The translations under genes and the position numbers were made by a program. From contig NZ_NFJP01000005.1 of the NCBI RefSeq assembly GCF_002159915.1, positions 1 to 64,000 on the forward strand: a stretch of DNA of 64,000 bases, read 5' to 3'. Positions 18,371-28,031 of the stretch are shown piece after piece (within the stretch, counting starts at the first letter, position 1; the number at the start of each line of letters is the position of its first letter). The notes under the pieces were generated by a model. That model searched no databases and was not told the origin of the DNA. It saw only the letters and a list, made by a program, of their open reading frames with translations. Source of the stretch: Gordonibacter sp. An230. Its GTDB lineage: Bacteria > Actinomycetota > Coriobacteriia > Coriobacteriales > Eggerthellaceae.

Positions 18371-18413
18371 GGGGAGGGCGGCCGCGCACTTGTTGCGCGG
18401 CCGCCCTGTTTCA
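18371..18413 (+). terminator. Rho-independent terminator of the flavoprotein at 16271
   Basis: A perfect 14-bp stem AGGGCGGCCGCGCA (18375-18388) pairs with 18394-18407 around a 5-nt loop, followed by GTTTC. It starts about 20 nt after the stop. Confidence 0.75.
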
Positions 18414-18480
18414 ATTGTGACGAACATTTGGCGATTGGGCGAAATCTTAGTCGGCTGCGCTCATATTTCCTCATTACCTC

Positions 18481-18508
18481 TTGCATTCGGGTGCGAGGAT
18501 GCTATGAT
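18481..18508 (+). promoter_or_regulatory. groESL promoter
   Basis: TTGCAT (18481-18486) and TATGAT (18503-18508) are separated by 16 nt. This is a good housekeeping-sigma promoter placed immediately upstream of the CIRCE operator. Confidence 0.65.
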
Positions 18509-18518
18509 TGCTCATTGT

Positions 18519-18545
18519 TTAGCACTCGTTACTACTGAGTGCTAG
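18519..18545 (+). promoter_or_regulatory. CIRCE operator for the HrcA heat-shock repressor
   Basis: TTAGCACTC (18519-18527), a 9-nt spacer, then GAGTGCTAG (18537-18545). It matches the CIRCE consensus except for the last base. It overlaps the expected transcription start, so HrcA binding would repress groES-groEL; hrcA itself is not in the window. Confidence 0.9.
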
Positions 18546-18628
18546 CAGTCGCCACAATCGAGTGGTTAAATAGGCAAACGTGCGATAACCAGTTTCGTAC
18601 ACCAGTCGGACGAAAGGAAGGCAGCGTT

Positions 18629-18916
18629 ATGAATTTGAAACCTCTGGGTGATCGCGTGATCGTCAAGCAGGACGAGGCCGAGGAGACGACGGCCTCCGGC
18701 CTGTACCTCGCCACCGAGGCGAAGGAGAAGCCCCAGAGCGGCACGGTTCTGGCTGTGGGCGACGGCAAGCTCGACAAGGACGGCAACCTGGTTCCCGTTC
18801 CCGTGAAGGTGGGCGACAAGGTCGTGTACGGCAAGTACGGTGGAACCGAGATCAACGTGGAGGGCGAGGACGTCCTCATCCTGCGCGCCGACGACCTGTA
18901 CGCGGTGTTCGCGTAA
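18629..18916 (+). CDS. groS: Co-chaperonin GroES
   Basis: A 95-residue 10-kDa cytoplasmic co-chaperonin that caps the GroEL folding chamber. The N-terminus MNLKPLGDRVIVKQ and the C-terminal EGEDVLILRADDLYAV are hallmark GroES sequences, and the mobile loop lies around residues 17-32. AAGGAAGG upstream supports ATG 18629. It is the first gene after the CIRCE-controlled promoter and 209 bp before groEL; no terminator is visible in that gap, so they are probably co-transcribed. Confidence 0.97.
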   Translation: MNLKPLGDRVIVKQDEAEETTASGLYLATEAKEKPQSGTVLAVGDGKLDKDGNLVPVPVKVGDKVVYGKYGGTEINVEGEDVLILRADDLYAVFA

Positions 18917-18963
18917 GTTAGGTCCGACGGCTTTCGCGATGGCTGCCCGGTTTGCCAACCTGA

Positions 18964-20757
<1,794 letters not shown>

Positions 20758-20797
20758 GCCTTTCGGCTTGCAAACTTGCACGCACGCTTGCGCATCG

Positions 20798-20828
20798 AGA
20801 GGGGCCGCATCTGCGGCCCCTCTTTTGC
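20798..20828 (+). terminator. Rho-independent terminator of groESL
   Basis: AGAGGGGCCGC (20798-20808) pairs with GCGGCCCCTCT (20813-20823) around a 4-nt loop, followed by TTTT. It lies 40 nt after the groEL stop. Confidence 0.85.
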
Positions 20829-20838
20829 GTGCGGCTTG

Positions 20839-21528
20839 TTAGCGCTGCGCGAGGAAACGCAACGCCGCTGCATCGGCGGGGGCGTGGAAGCGGGGCTCAT
20901 CCAATCCTGCTCGGAGTGTGAGCGCGTCAGGCCCTTCGTAGGTTGTCAGCGTGCGCAGCTCGACTTCTTCGGCTGTTTCGGCGCTCTCTCCAAGCTTTGC
21001 GGTCGCGCGCTGTTGGAATGAGGCCGTGTGCTCGATGGCCTCTGAAGGCTTCTCGGCGCTTTGCCGGGCAGGAAAGTCGAAGCCCGAAACGAGAGACGTA
21101 ATGGCGTCTTTATCCTCGCAGGTGGCGACGACCTCTCCGGTTCGCACATCGGTCAGCGTGATGTGTTCGGCTTTGACCAGGGCAGACGCGGCATCGACCG
21201 TGTTCGCATCATCGTTGATGTCGGCGAACATGCCCGCCAGATCATCTTGCACCCCCTTGAGAGACGAGGCCGCGTCGTTGACCGCATCGGAGGCAGCTTG
21301 CTCGGCATCGTCGGAGGGGTGTCCGCTGTCGTTTGAATCGGTGACGAACGAGCGTCCGGCGAGGGCCGATACGCCGAGGGCGGCGAGAAGGGCGGAGCAT
21401 GCGGTCTTGCGAACGGGAACGAGATGCGGCGGAAATATCAAAAAAAGAAAAAAGATGAGCCTTTCTAGGCGAACGATGTCGAATGCGAACGCATTGGCGC
21501 AGGCGTGAGGATGCGGGCGCGTTGACAT
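20839..21528 (-). CDS. Hypothetical secreted or membrane-anchored protein
   Basis: Up to 229 residues; no family recognised. A hydrophobic stretch (LIFFLFLIFPP) and then a signal-like segment KTACSALLAALGVSALAG are followed by an acidic, Asp/Ser-rich region and a mixed alpha/beta C-terminal part containing LTDVRTGEVVATC. The C-terminal ~100 residues have normal codon usage, so the gene is probably real. The start is uncertain: ATG 21528 has no good ribosome binding site, and the stretch before the signal-like segment crosses an A/T homopolymer (about 21439-21453). The signal resembles a lipoprotein signal but has LAGR where LAGC would be expected. It could be a lipoprotein-derived gene with a damaged 5' end. 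Confidence 0.55.
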   Translation of the reverse strand: MSTRPHPHACANAFAFDIVRLERLIFFLFLIFPPHLVPVRKTACSALLAALGVSALAGRSFVTDSNDSGHPSDDAEQAASDAVNDAASSLKGVQDDLAGMFADINDDANTVDAASALVKAEHITLTDVRTGEVVATCEDKDAITSLVSGFDFPARQSAEKPSEAIEHTASFQQRATAKLGESAETAEEVELRTLTTYEGPDALTLRAGLDEPRFHAPADAAALRFLAQR

Positions 21529-21578
21529 GCGAGATTCCGTATGGCAACGCGCCCGAGATGCGTGCTAGCGAAAGTGCG

Positions 21579-21950
21579 CTATCGATCCTTCTTGGAGACG
21601 AGCAGCAAGATGCCGCCGATGAGCGACACGAAGATGAGCGTGCACACGCCGAATCCGGTTGTGTTCGCCTTCGTTCCCTTGTAGATGCCCCAGATGTGCA
21701 CGGTCATGGGGATCATCCAGGCAAGAGGAATGATGGCCCAGCACACTGCCACGGTCGAGATGACGCACAGGACGAAAGCGGCCAGACGCAGGCCGCGGTC
21801 GCTGTCGGAGGACTGAGTCTGCGCGTAGGTGGTGGAGGCGTTCGGCTGCGCATCGGCGAAGTCGTCGGTCCAGCGCGTGCCGTCCCAATAGCGAAGCTTC
21901 TCGGGGTTGCCCGAGGGGTCGGGATACCATCCAGCTTGTGTAGTTTCCAT
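21579..21950 (-). CDS. Small DUF2510-domain membrane protein
   Basis: A 123-residue protein. ATG 21950 is preceded by TTGGAGGAGATC; longer in-frame starts lack such a site. Residues 7-30 are a DUF2510 motif, with GWYPDPSGNPEKLRYWDG and a following TRW, a short Trp-rich module found at the N-terminus of many actinobacterial membrane proteins. About 20 Ser/Thr-rich residues and two or three membrane helices follow (AAFVLCVISTVAVCWAII, FGVCTLIFVSLIGGILLLV). The positively charged KKDR end is probably cytoplasmic. The function of the family is not established. It is separated from the upstream exporter gene by a divergent promoter region. Confidence 0.85.
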   Translation of the reverse strand: METTQAGWYPDPSGNPEKLRYWDGTRWTDDFADAQPNASTTYAQTQSSDSDRGLRLAAFVLCVISTVAVCWAIIPLAWMIPMTVHIWGIYKGTKANTTGFGVCTLIFVSLIGGILLLVSKKDR

Positions 21951-21985
21951 GATCTCCTCCAATAGTTGTGGGATAAGTAACAAAA

Positions 21986-22004
21986 AGTATAACCTATCAA
22001 TAGG
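21986..22004 (-). promoter_or_regulatory. Promoter and palindrome upstream of the DUF2510 gene
   Basis: On the minus strand, TATACT (21991 down to 21986) is a good -10. The palindrome CCTAT-TG-ATAGG (21993-22004) lies directly upstream and could be an operator. The start site would fall about 29 nt before the ATG at 21950. The surrounding ~100 bp are clearly AT-rich for this genome. The -35 is not clear. Confidence 0.4.
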
Positions 22005-22042
22005 ATTCTGTCCTCTATTGTCGCTCCTATAGCGCAATTTTA

Positions 22043-22051
22043 CCCCCCCCC
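22043..22051 (+). repeat. C9 homopolymer in a divergent intergenic region
   Basis: Nine consecutive C between the DUF2510 gene (-) and the exporter gene (+). It lies about 90 nt upstream of the DUF2510 start, too far to alter its -10/-35 spacing as placed above. The rest of 21951-22264 holds no further gene. Confidence 0.5.
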
Positions 22052-22260
22052 TCCCGTTTTCTTTTCGTCTTTCCCCTCAGGCGCTTCGCGGCCATCGGGT
22101 TGGACAATGCGCCCTCTCGCAATAGGGGTGTTCTTCGTTCAAGGCCTGCCGTGCCGCTCTCCGATAAAGTCTCTGCCGGGGGTCTTGCCGGCTCTCTTTG
22201 CGATCGATGGCCGTTTCGCGACGGGGGGCTGTCGTGCGGATGAGATGCGGCTTGGTGGGC

Positions 22261-22266
22261 TACAAT
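22261..22266 (+). promoter_or_regulatory. -10 box TACAAT implying a leaderless exporter mRNA
   Basis: TACAAT ends 7 nt before ATG 22274, the spacing expected if transcription begins at the start codon. It overlaps the alternative upstream ATG at 22265, which argues for the later start. Confidence 0.35.
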
Positions 22267-22273
22267 GCACGGT

Positions 22274-23155
22274 ATGGAAGAATTCTTGCATATCTCGGGG
22301 CACGTTCTCGCGCATTCGGTTACGGACACCCTGTACCTCATCCCGTTTCTGTTGGTTACGTATGTGGCTATGGAATGGCTTGAGCACAAGGCGGGCGGCA
22401 AAGCCGAGGGCGCCATTCGGCGTGCGGGGGCTGCGGGCCCCATCGTGGGCTCCGTCGTGGGCGTGGTGCCGCAGTGCGGGTTCTCTGCGGCGGCGGCCAC
22501 GCTCTGGGCGGGACGCGTCATCACGCTCGGAACGCTGTTCGCCGTGCTCTTGTCCACCTCTGACGAGATGCTGCCTATCTTCATCGCCGAACAGGTGCCA
22601 GCCGACGTTGTTCTCAAAATCGTCGGCGCGAAGATCATCATAGGAATGACGATGGGGTTCATCGTGGATGCGGGTTTGCGCATTATGCGTCGCATCGACG
22701 CCCCATTGCACATCCATGAGTTGTGCGAGCAGGAGCGCTGCCACTGCCATGACGGCGGTGGCAGCGTCCTCAAAAGCGCCGTGAGGCACACGCTGCAGGT
22801 GACGCTGTTCGTGTTCGTCGTCACTCTCGTGCTGAACGGCGCGCTCGAGGTGGTGGGCGAGGATGCCCTCGCCGAGCTCCTGAGGGCGAACCCGGTGCTC
22901 TCGGTGTTCGGTTCGGCGCTCGTTGGTCTCGTGCCGAACTGCGCGGCTAGCGTCGTCATCGCGCAGCTGTACGTGGAGGGCGTGCTAGGAACGGGCGCGA
23001 TGCTGGCGGGGCTGCTGGTCAGCGCCGGTGTGGGTCTGCTCGTGCTCGTGCGGACGAACCGTCGCGTCAAGGAGAATGCAGCTATCGTCGTCGCGTTGTA
23101 CGCCATGGGTGTTGGCTGGGGGCTTCTCGCAGACGCGTTCGGCATCGTGTTCTAG
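22274..23155 (+). CDS. Putative 10-TM heavy-metal exporter (ArsP_2/manganese transporter-like)
   Basis: About 293 residues, with two halves of membrane helices and a cytoplasmic loop between them. The first half carries VGVVPQCGFSAAAATL and TLFAVLLSTSDEMLPIF. The second half repeats the theme with LVGLVPNCAASVVIAQL. This PQCGFS/PNCA pair is characteristic of the ArsP_2 family annotated as putative arsenic or manganese efflux proteins. The central loop contains a Cys/His cluster (ELCEQERCHCHDGGG) that could bind metal. The start at 22274 is preferred over 22265 because a -10 box overlaps the latter. It stands alone, with no metal-responsive regulator beside it. The substrate metal is not determined by sequence. 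Confidence 0.8.
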   Translation: MEEFLHISGHVLAHSVTDTLYLIPFLLVTYVAMEWLEHKAGGKAEGAIRRAGAAGPIVGSVVGVVPQCGFSAAAATLWAGRVITLGTLFAVLLSTSDEMLPIFIAEQVPADVVLKIVGAKIIIGMTMGFIVDAGLRIMRRIDAPLHIHELCEQERCHCHDGGGSVLKSAVRHTLQVTLFVFVVTLVLNGALEVVGEDALAELLRANPVLSVFGSALVGLVPNCAASVVIAQLYVEGVLGTGAMLAGLLVSAGVGLLVLVRTNRRVKENAAIVVALYAMGVGWGLLADAFGIVF

Positions 23156-23370
23156 GGGTTGGAAGCTTGCCGTGGGCGACCCTGCGCATTCGCGCAGCGG
23201 GCGGCAGGCGCTCGACGGTCGTGCGGTGCGTCCTCGGACGGGCGGCGGCACGACTGCGCGCTCGCTGACGGGTGGCGCAGCGGGGTGGCCGCCCGGCAGC
23301 TCGGTTGCGATGCTTGGCGGGCGAGCATGCGGAGGCGCCCGGTCGTCAGAATGTACGATGAGGAGGACGC

Positions 23371-24006
23371 ATGTCGGAGAGAGATCGCATGGAGGCGGGC
23401 GAGCTGTACCGCTTCGAGGGTGACGCAGAGCTCATGGCGCTAGGCGTGCGCTCGCGTCGGTTGACGCGCCGCTACAATGCCACGCGCGAAGACGAGGAGG
23501 AGCTGCGTCGCGAGTTGCTCGAAGAGCTGTTCGGCTCGATGGGGGAGGGCGCCCGCGTCGAGCCTCCACTGCATTGCGACTACGGCTTCAACATCCATGC
23601 GGGTGCGCGCTTCTTCGCGAATTATGGCCTGATCGTGCTCGACGAGTGCCGCGTCTCCATCGGCGACGACGTGATGATAGGGCCGCGCGTGAGCCTGTGC
23701 TGTGCGGGTCATCCCATCGACGCGGGCGTGAGGGCGAGCGGATTGGAGTACGGCAAGCCCATCTCTATCGGGAACAACGTGTGGATCGGTGCGCACACGG
23801 TGGTGAATCCGGGCGTGACCATCGGAGACAACACGGTGATTGGCTCCGGTTCTGTGGTGACGAAGGATGTGCCCGCGAACGTGGTGGCGGCGGGCAACCC
23901 GTGCCGTGTGCTGCGGTCCATCACCGCCGAGGACGCTGCTCGTTGGAAGGCTGCGCGCGATGCCTACCTTGCCGCCGTGGCGGCAGAGGTCGAGGAAGGA
24001 CGTTGA
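23371..24006 (+). CDS. Maltose/galactoside-type sugar O-acetyltransferase
   Basis: A 211-residue cytoplasmic enzyme that transfers acetyl from acetyl-CoA to a sugar hydroxyl, by family. GAGGAGG lies just upstream of ATG 23371. It has the N-terminal Mac helix region (RDRMEAGELYRF), then a left-handed beta-helix of hexapeptide repeats. The catalytic His is in CCAGHPIDAG (His114), and the C-terminal IGSGSVVTKDVPANVVAAGN is the typical last coils plus acetyl-CoA site. Length and order match maltose O-acetyltransferase. The sugar acceptor is not known. It is monocistronic by spacing: 215 bp separate it from the exporter, and a long gene-poor region follows. Confidence 0.92.
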   Translation: MSERDRMEAGELYRFEGDAELMALGVRSRRLTRRYNATREDEEELRRELLEELFGSMGEGARVEPPLHCDYGFNIHAGARFFANYGLIVLDECRVSIGDDVMIGPRVSLCCAGHPIDAGVRASGLEYGKPISIGNNVWIGAHTVVNPGVTIGDNTVIGSGSVVTKDVPANVVAAGNPCRVLRSITAEDAARWKAARDAYLAAVAAEVEEGR

Positions 24007-24413
24007 CGTTTGCCGCTTCGCTGTCCGCCCCACCGACTCTCGGCTTCCGCTCTCCTTCGTTTGCGTTGGCGGCGCGTCGTCTTCTCGTGGCGGCGCGGCG
24101 CGCTGCGGGGCTTGTTCGTGTGAGCTCCCGTTGAGGGCGTGTTGCGAGCGAGCCGCTCTTGAGGGCTGCCTTCGTCGGCATGCGAAACGGGTCTCAACAG
24201 AATCCGCTGCTAAGTCGGCACGACAGAGGCGGCCTGGCCGTTCGATGCCGTCGGGTTTTCGGCGAATGCATCGGAGCGGAGCCGGGGTTCGCTCGGATGC
24301 TGGCGTTCTGGACCGCACCGATGTCGGTTCGACGGCGAAGGGTTCCTTTGCGGCGTATGATTCGCCAGATTGCCGCCGAGGTTCATGCTGCGCGGCCGAA
24401 ATGAGGCCTATAT

Positions 24414-24647
24414 TTACTTGCCGACGAGCTCGTCGTCGAAAACCCTGGTCGTTTGCGTTGCGAAGGTGTGTTTCAAGCCAAGAGCGGTGGCAATCTGGCG
24501 AATTGCGCGTTCCGAGCCCCTACGTTCGCCGTCAAACCAAGATCGGCAGGCGCCATGCAAGCCCGCCGCGCAGATCCCTCCAGCGTTTGGGAGGGTTTCT
24601 CGCCGATCAAGGCGCTCCTCCGCCTCGCCCTGTCGCAAGGGGCGCAA
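24414..24647 (-). pseudogene. Possible remnant of a small HTH-like protein
   Basis: A 77-codon frame. Its last 45 codons read as plausible protein (SWFDGERRGSERAIRQIATA then LGLKHTFATQTTRVFDDELV) ending in TAA. The pattern of W/F, a Gly-Glu-Arg turn, then IRQIATALGLK resembles the second half of an XRE-type helix-turn-helix. The N-terminal third does not continue the fold, and there is no ribosome binding site at ATG 24647. It may be an eroded regulator or chance. Confidence 0.25.
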
Positions 24648-24985
24648 TCCGGAACCCGGTGCCTGCCGGTTTGCGTCTATTTCGGTTTGGTGGCTGAGAT
24701 CTTTTTCCGCTGTTGATCTGGTGTTGCCGTCGGCGATTCGTCGTGCCGAAGCCTGCGGGAGCCTGGCGGGTTGAGACTTGCAACGGCCCGCCGTGCCGAA
24801 GTTGGCGAACCTCTTCGGTGGGGCCGATGGGCTCGCTCGGCGAACCGGTCCCGCTCCTGCGGAATCTGGGTCGAGGTGCGGATGGGAGCGCAGGAGCGTG
24901 TTCGTTCCGTTGCGTCGGCGGGAAGCCGTCGGCTGCGCCTGTCAGCCAAGAAGGACGGCGGCGACGGGGAAGCCTGTAAAAGTCG

Positions 24986-25014
24986 CTGACAGGGCGGGCC
25001 TAATGGGGTAGCAT
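24986..25014 (+). promoter_or_regulatory. Promoter of the HD-domain gene
   Basis: CTGACA (24986-24991) and TAGCAT (25009-25014) are separated by 17 nt, giving a leader of about 33 nt that includes the GGAAGGAGA ribosome binding site. Confidence 0.5.
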
Positions 25015-25053
25015 GAAGGGAGGCTGACATCTTGGGATTTCGGAAGGAGAGCG

Positions 25054-25671
25054 ATGGGCATGGCGAAACTCGAGGCGGGCATGACGCGCGACGAGGCGTT
25101 CGCGCTTCTGCAGGAGCACAACAAGGACCCGTTCCACATCGAGCATGGCGAGACGGTGGAGCAGACCATGCGCTACTTCGCGCGCGAGTACGACCCTGAG
25201 AACGAGGAGTTCTGGGGCATTGTCGGCCTTCTGCACGACCTCGATTGGGAAGAGCACGACGACGAGCCGGAGAAGCACACCCTGTATGCCGCCCCGCTCA
25301 TCGAGGCTGCCGGCGGCACGTCCGAGCTCGTCCGCGCCATCCAAAGCCATACGTCCGATTTCAATCCGACCTTGCCCAAGCCCGAGCTTCAGATGGAGAA
25401 GATCCTGTTCGCCACTGAAGAGTTGACGGGCCTCATCGGCGCGGCCGTGGTCATGCGTCCCAGCAAAAGCGTCATGGACTTCGAAGTGAAGTCGCTCAAG
25501 AAGAAGTTCAAGGACAAGCGCTTTGCCGCCGGTGTCAATCGCGATGTCATCCGCTCCGGTGCCGAGATGCTTGGCTGGGAGCTTGACGAGCTGTTCGCCC
25601 GCACCATCGAAGCCATGCGCTCCTTTGCGCCCGACAAGGACACGTTCCAGGCCGAACGGCCGACCGAGTAG
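25054..25671 (+). CDS. HD-domain (HDIG-like) protein, probable metal-dependent phosphohydrolase
   Basis: A 205-residue soluble protein. AAGGAG lies 4 nt before ATG 25054 and 10 nt before ATG 25060, so either start is possible. Metal-binding residues of the HD fold are visible: His31 in HIEHGE, the His-Asp pair H61-D62 in GLLHDLDWEEH, and a further His in IQSHTSDFNP. Uncharacterised relatives are usually annotated as HD or HDIG phosphohydrolases acting on a nucleotide or other phosphate ester. The substrate is unknown. It has its own promoter and a very strong terminator, so it is a single-gene unit. Confidence 0.85.
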   Translation: MGMAKLEAGMTRDEAFALLQEHNKDPFHIEHGETVEQTMRYFAREYDPENEEFWGIVGLLHDLDWEEHDDEPEKHTLYAAPLIEAAGGTSELVRAIQSHTSDFNPTLPKPELQMEKILFATEELTGLIGAAVVMRPSKSVMDFEVKSLKKKFKDKRFAAGVNRDVIRSGAEMLGWELDELFARTIEAMRSFAPDKDTFQAERPTE

Positions 25672-25697
25672 CGCTGTCTGAGAGGTCAAGAGACGCC

Positions 25698-25746
25698 GGG
25701 GGTGGACGCGCAGGTTTTACGCGTCCACCCCCCCCCCTTTTTTTTT
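25698..25746 (+). terminator. Strong rho-independent terminator
   Basis: A perfect 13-bp stem GGGGGTGGACGCG (25698-25710) pairs with 25720-25732 around a 9-nt loop. The C-run continues to 25737, and nine T follow (25738-25746). It lies 27 nt after the HD gene stop. Confidence 0.9.
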
Positions 25747-26056
25747 CTCTCTCTTTGCCACGTGCGGGAGCATCTGGCGTCGATCGCTTCGGTCATACGC
25801 CTTTCGCCGCGTTCGCCTCTCGCCCTCCATCGCGCCTGCGTCTCGTCGCAGTGCCCCCTCGCATTCGAAGCGCCCTTTTTGCTCAGATCGCATCGTCGTT
25901 GCGCTTCGCTCCCCGCTGCGGTATCAGCCGATCCTCTCGTGGTTCTCGCGCCTTTCTTCCCGCCGTGTTTGCGAGAGGGGAAGGTGCGCGTTGCGCGATG
26001 CGGACACGGTGGAAGAGCGCGCGATCAGAGGGGTTCGTTCGTCACCGATTCGCGTG
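25747..26056. other. Intergenic region between convergent genes
   Basis: 310 bp with no gene-like frame. It holds the downstream regions of the HD gene (+) and of the flavoprotein ending at 26057 (-). I see no clear terminator for the latter. Confidence 0.5.
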
Positions 26057-27802
26057 CTACGCCAGGTCGCCGGCCATATGGCGAACGGCATGGCGGGCAA
26101 AGGTGATGGTGCGTCCGCATGCGCAGCCCACGATGTACTCAGGATAGTTGTTGCCGAACACGCTGCCCGAACAGTCGCCGGCTGCGTACAGGCCTTTGAT
26201 GGGCCTCGCGTTGGCGTCGAGCACCTGCATGTCCTCGTTGATGCGCAGTCCGTCCACTGTGGTCAAAAGCGATCCTCCGTACCACACGCCGTAGAACGGC
26301 GCGGTGCGCAATGCGGACAGGCGGTAGGCCTCCTTGCCGAAGTCTGCGTCGTCTTGCGCGTCGTAGAAGCCGTTGTACTTTTCCACCTCTGCCAAGAACG
26401 CCTCTTTCGCTTCGTCCGCGAAGCCCAGCTTGTCGGCCAGTTCATCGATGGTGTCCGCCTTCACCATGACGCCTTTTTCAAGTTCGGCGGCGTAGATGTC
26501 GTCGATGGGGGTGTCGGCCTCTTTGGCCAGAAGCTGCTGGGTCTGTCGTGAGCAGCCGATGGTGCTGAAGCGCTTCACGTCCTCTTTGAGGTTGGAGTCG
26601 AACACCTGGCAGAACACCCCGCCTTCGTGCTCGGCCGCCGCGAAGCAGCAGAAGTCGTAGGGCGTGGACTCGTTCACGAAGCGCTTGCCGTCGCGCGCCA
26701 CCTTCATGAACGGCTGGGATCCGAGGTTGAATTGCTTGTCGGTTCCCACGAACGTGGCCACCTCGCCCGGTTCGCTGATGATGCCCGCGCTCTCGCCCGG
26801 CTTCACAGCGCCGCGGTCGAAGATCATCGGCGCGCCGATGCTGTCCTTCTGGCCGCCGGCCCATATGCCCGCCTTGATGCCTTCGCCCACGTTGTTGGGC
26901 GAGCCGTACTGCAGCGTGACGCATCGGTCCACCAGGGGGTTGCATGCGCGCAGCATCTCGGCGTTGCTCGTGTAGCCTCCAGTGGCAAGCAGCACGCCCT
27001 TTTCGGAATTCACCTGCACGTACCCGTCGCTCGTTTCGAAGAGCGCGCCGGTCACGCTTCCCGAATCGTCCTGCACGAGCTTGACCAGCTTGTGGTTGTA
27101 GGTCACGTCGTGGCCGCGCTCGTTGATGTAGGCGAGCAGCACCTTGTTGCGCTCGAGCGACTCCCCGGATGCGTCCTTTCCCGAATAGTAGTGCTCCATC
27201 GGGAACAGCGCGAAGCTCGTGCCGCCCGTCGCGTGGTCGATGTCGTTGTCGAAAGCGCAGGTCATACCTGCCGACGTGAGAATAGGGTCGAGCCAATCCG
27301 TCATTTCGGCGCTTTCGCGGATCCACACGCGGATGACGCGCTGGTCGCACTGGCCCGAAGCGTAGCGGGCGAACTCGTTGAGCAGCTGCTTTTCGTCCAC
27401 GTGCGCGCCGGCGGCCTCGGTGTACTTCGTGTTGATTGCGCCGAACCAGTGGCGCGTGCGCTGCACCGAGCCGGTCTTCTCGCACAGCATGAAGTCGAGC
27501 CCCAGATCGGCAGCCGTGGCCGCTGCGGCCATGCCGCCGTTGCCCGCGCCGATGATCAGCAGTTCGGTGTCCTTCGTCTCGACGATGTCCTCCGGAGCGA
27601 TCTCGGGCGCGCTGCCGAGCCAGTCGCTGTGCTCAGGCTGGCCGTCGGCGTTCGTGCCAGGTATGGAAGCCCCGTTTTCCGCCGATGCCGTTTCGGCCCC
27701 TTTTGGCGCGCATCCTGCGAGTCCGAAGGCGGCAAGCGCTCCCACCCCGGCTGCTCCTGTCAAAAAGCTCCGACGCGTCAATCTCTGTCCAATGTTCGTC
27801 AT
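26057..27802 (-). CDS. Exported FAD-dependent reductase (FAD_binding_2 family)
   Basis: A 581-residue protein. ATG 27802 is preceded by AAGGAGGGAGCAAAC; the long upstream extension of the frame runs into the promoter region and is not used. Tat motif LTRRSFLTG (R10-R11), lipobox LAGC (Cys31), then a Ser/Gly/Asn linker. The FAD motif IIGAGNGGMAA begins near residue 83. The C-terminal LYAAGDCSGSVFGNNYPEY and VGCACGRTITFARHA are characteristic of a coriobacterial subgroup of these reductases. There is no FMN_bind domain. It is divergent from the membrane LuxR at 28032. The substrate is not predictable; electron supply must come from an unlinked donor. Confidence 0.88.
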   Translation of the reverse strand: MTNIGQRLTRRSFLTGAAGVGALAAFGLAGCAPKGAETASAENGASIPGTNADGQPEHSDWLGSAPEIAPEDIVETKDTELLIIGAGNGGMAAAATAADLGLDFMLCEKTGSVQRTRHWFGAINTKYTEAAGAHVDEKQLLNEFARYASGQCDQRVIRVWIRESAEMTDWLDPILTSAGMTCAFDNDIDHATGGTSFALFPMEHYYSGKDASGESLERNKVLLAYINERGHDVTYNHKLVKLVQDDSGSVTGALFETSDGYVQVNSEKGVLLATGGYTSNAEMLRACNPLVDRCVTLQYGSPNNVGEGIKAGIWAGGQKDSIGAPMIFDRGAVKPGESAGIISEPGEVATFVGTDKQFNLGSQPFMKVARDGKRFVNESTPYDFCCFAAAEHEGGVFCQVFDSNLKEDVKRFSTIGCSRQTQQLLAKEADTPIDDIYAAELEKGVMVKADTIDELADKLGFADEAKEAFLAEVEKYNGFYDAQDDADFGKEAYRLSALRTAPFYGVWYGGSLLTTVDGLRINEDMQVLDANARPIKGLYAAGDCSGSVFGNNYPEYIVGCACGRTITFARHAVRHMAGDLA

Positions 27803-27930
27803 GTTTGCTCCCTCCTTCTGGAATGGTTTTCGATGCGCTTTGGTCCACCTGCTGTCATGATGCTGCGCATCCGTCCTTTCGTCCTCACCGCAAAGGGGCC
27901 AATTTTTGCGGCAGATCGGGGCGGCGCTTC

Positions 27931-27992
27931 TCACCCTCTTGGTACCAGATCTGAGGTTTCGCCTTGTCAGGAGAGGGTGAAGTGCGATAGTC
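27931..27992 (+). promoter_or_regulatory. LuxR promoter with a 9-bp inverted repeat around it
   Basis: TTGTCA (27965-27970) and GATAGT (27987-27992), 16 nt apart, read toward the LuxR gene at 28032. TCACCCTCT (27931-27939) and its exact reverse complement AGAGGGTGA (27973-27981) flank the -35, the second arm lying in the spacer. Both arms contain GGGTGA, the hexamer found in the other LuxR/flavoprotein regions. This is a candidate autoregulatory site. Confidence 0.45.
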
Positions 27993-28031
27993 TGTGCGGG
28001 CATGCGCAAAGGGAGGGGCTGATCGTCGTTC

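Larger units (their letters stand above)
24007..25053. other. Gene-poor region
   Basis: About 1 kb between the acetyltransferase and the HD-domain gene. Most frames are Arg/Ser/Pro-rich noise. The only stretch with protein-like character is the short minus-strand frame at 24414-24647, listed separately. A promoter for the next gene lies at 24986-25014. Confidence 0.5.

Noticed and set aside
22040-22264. Manganese-type riboswitch upstream of the putative metal exporter
   Set aside because: None of the conserved loop motifs of the yybP-ykoY class are visible, and a leaderless start is more plausible.
25728-25746. C10T9 run considered as a phase-variation tract
   Set aside because: It is the 3' arm and tail of a perfect rho-independent terminator and lies in no gene or promoter.
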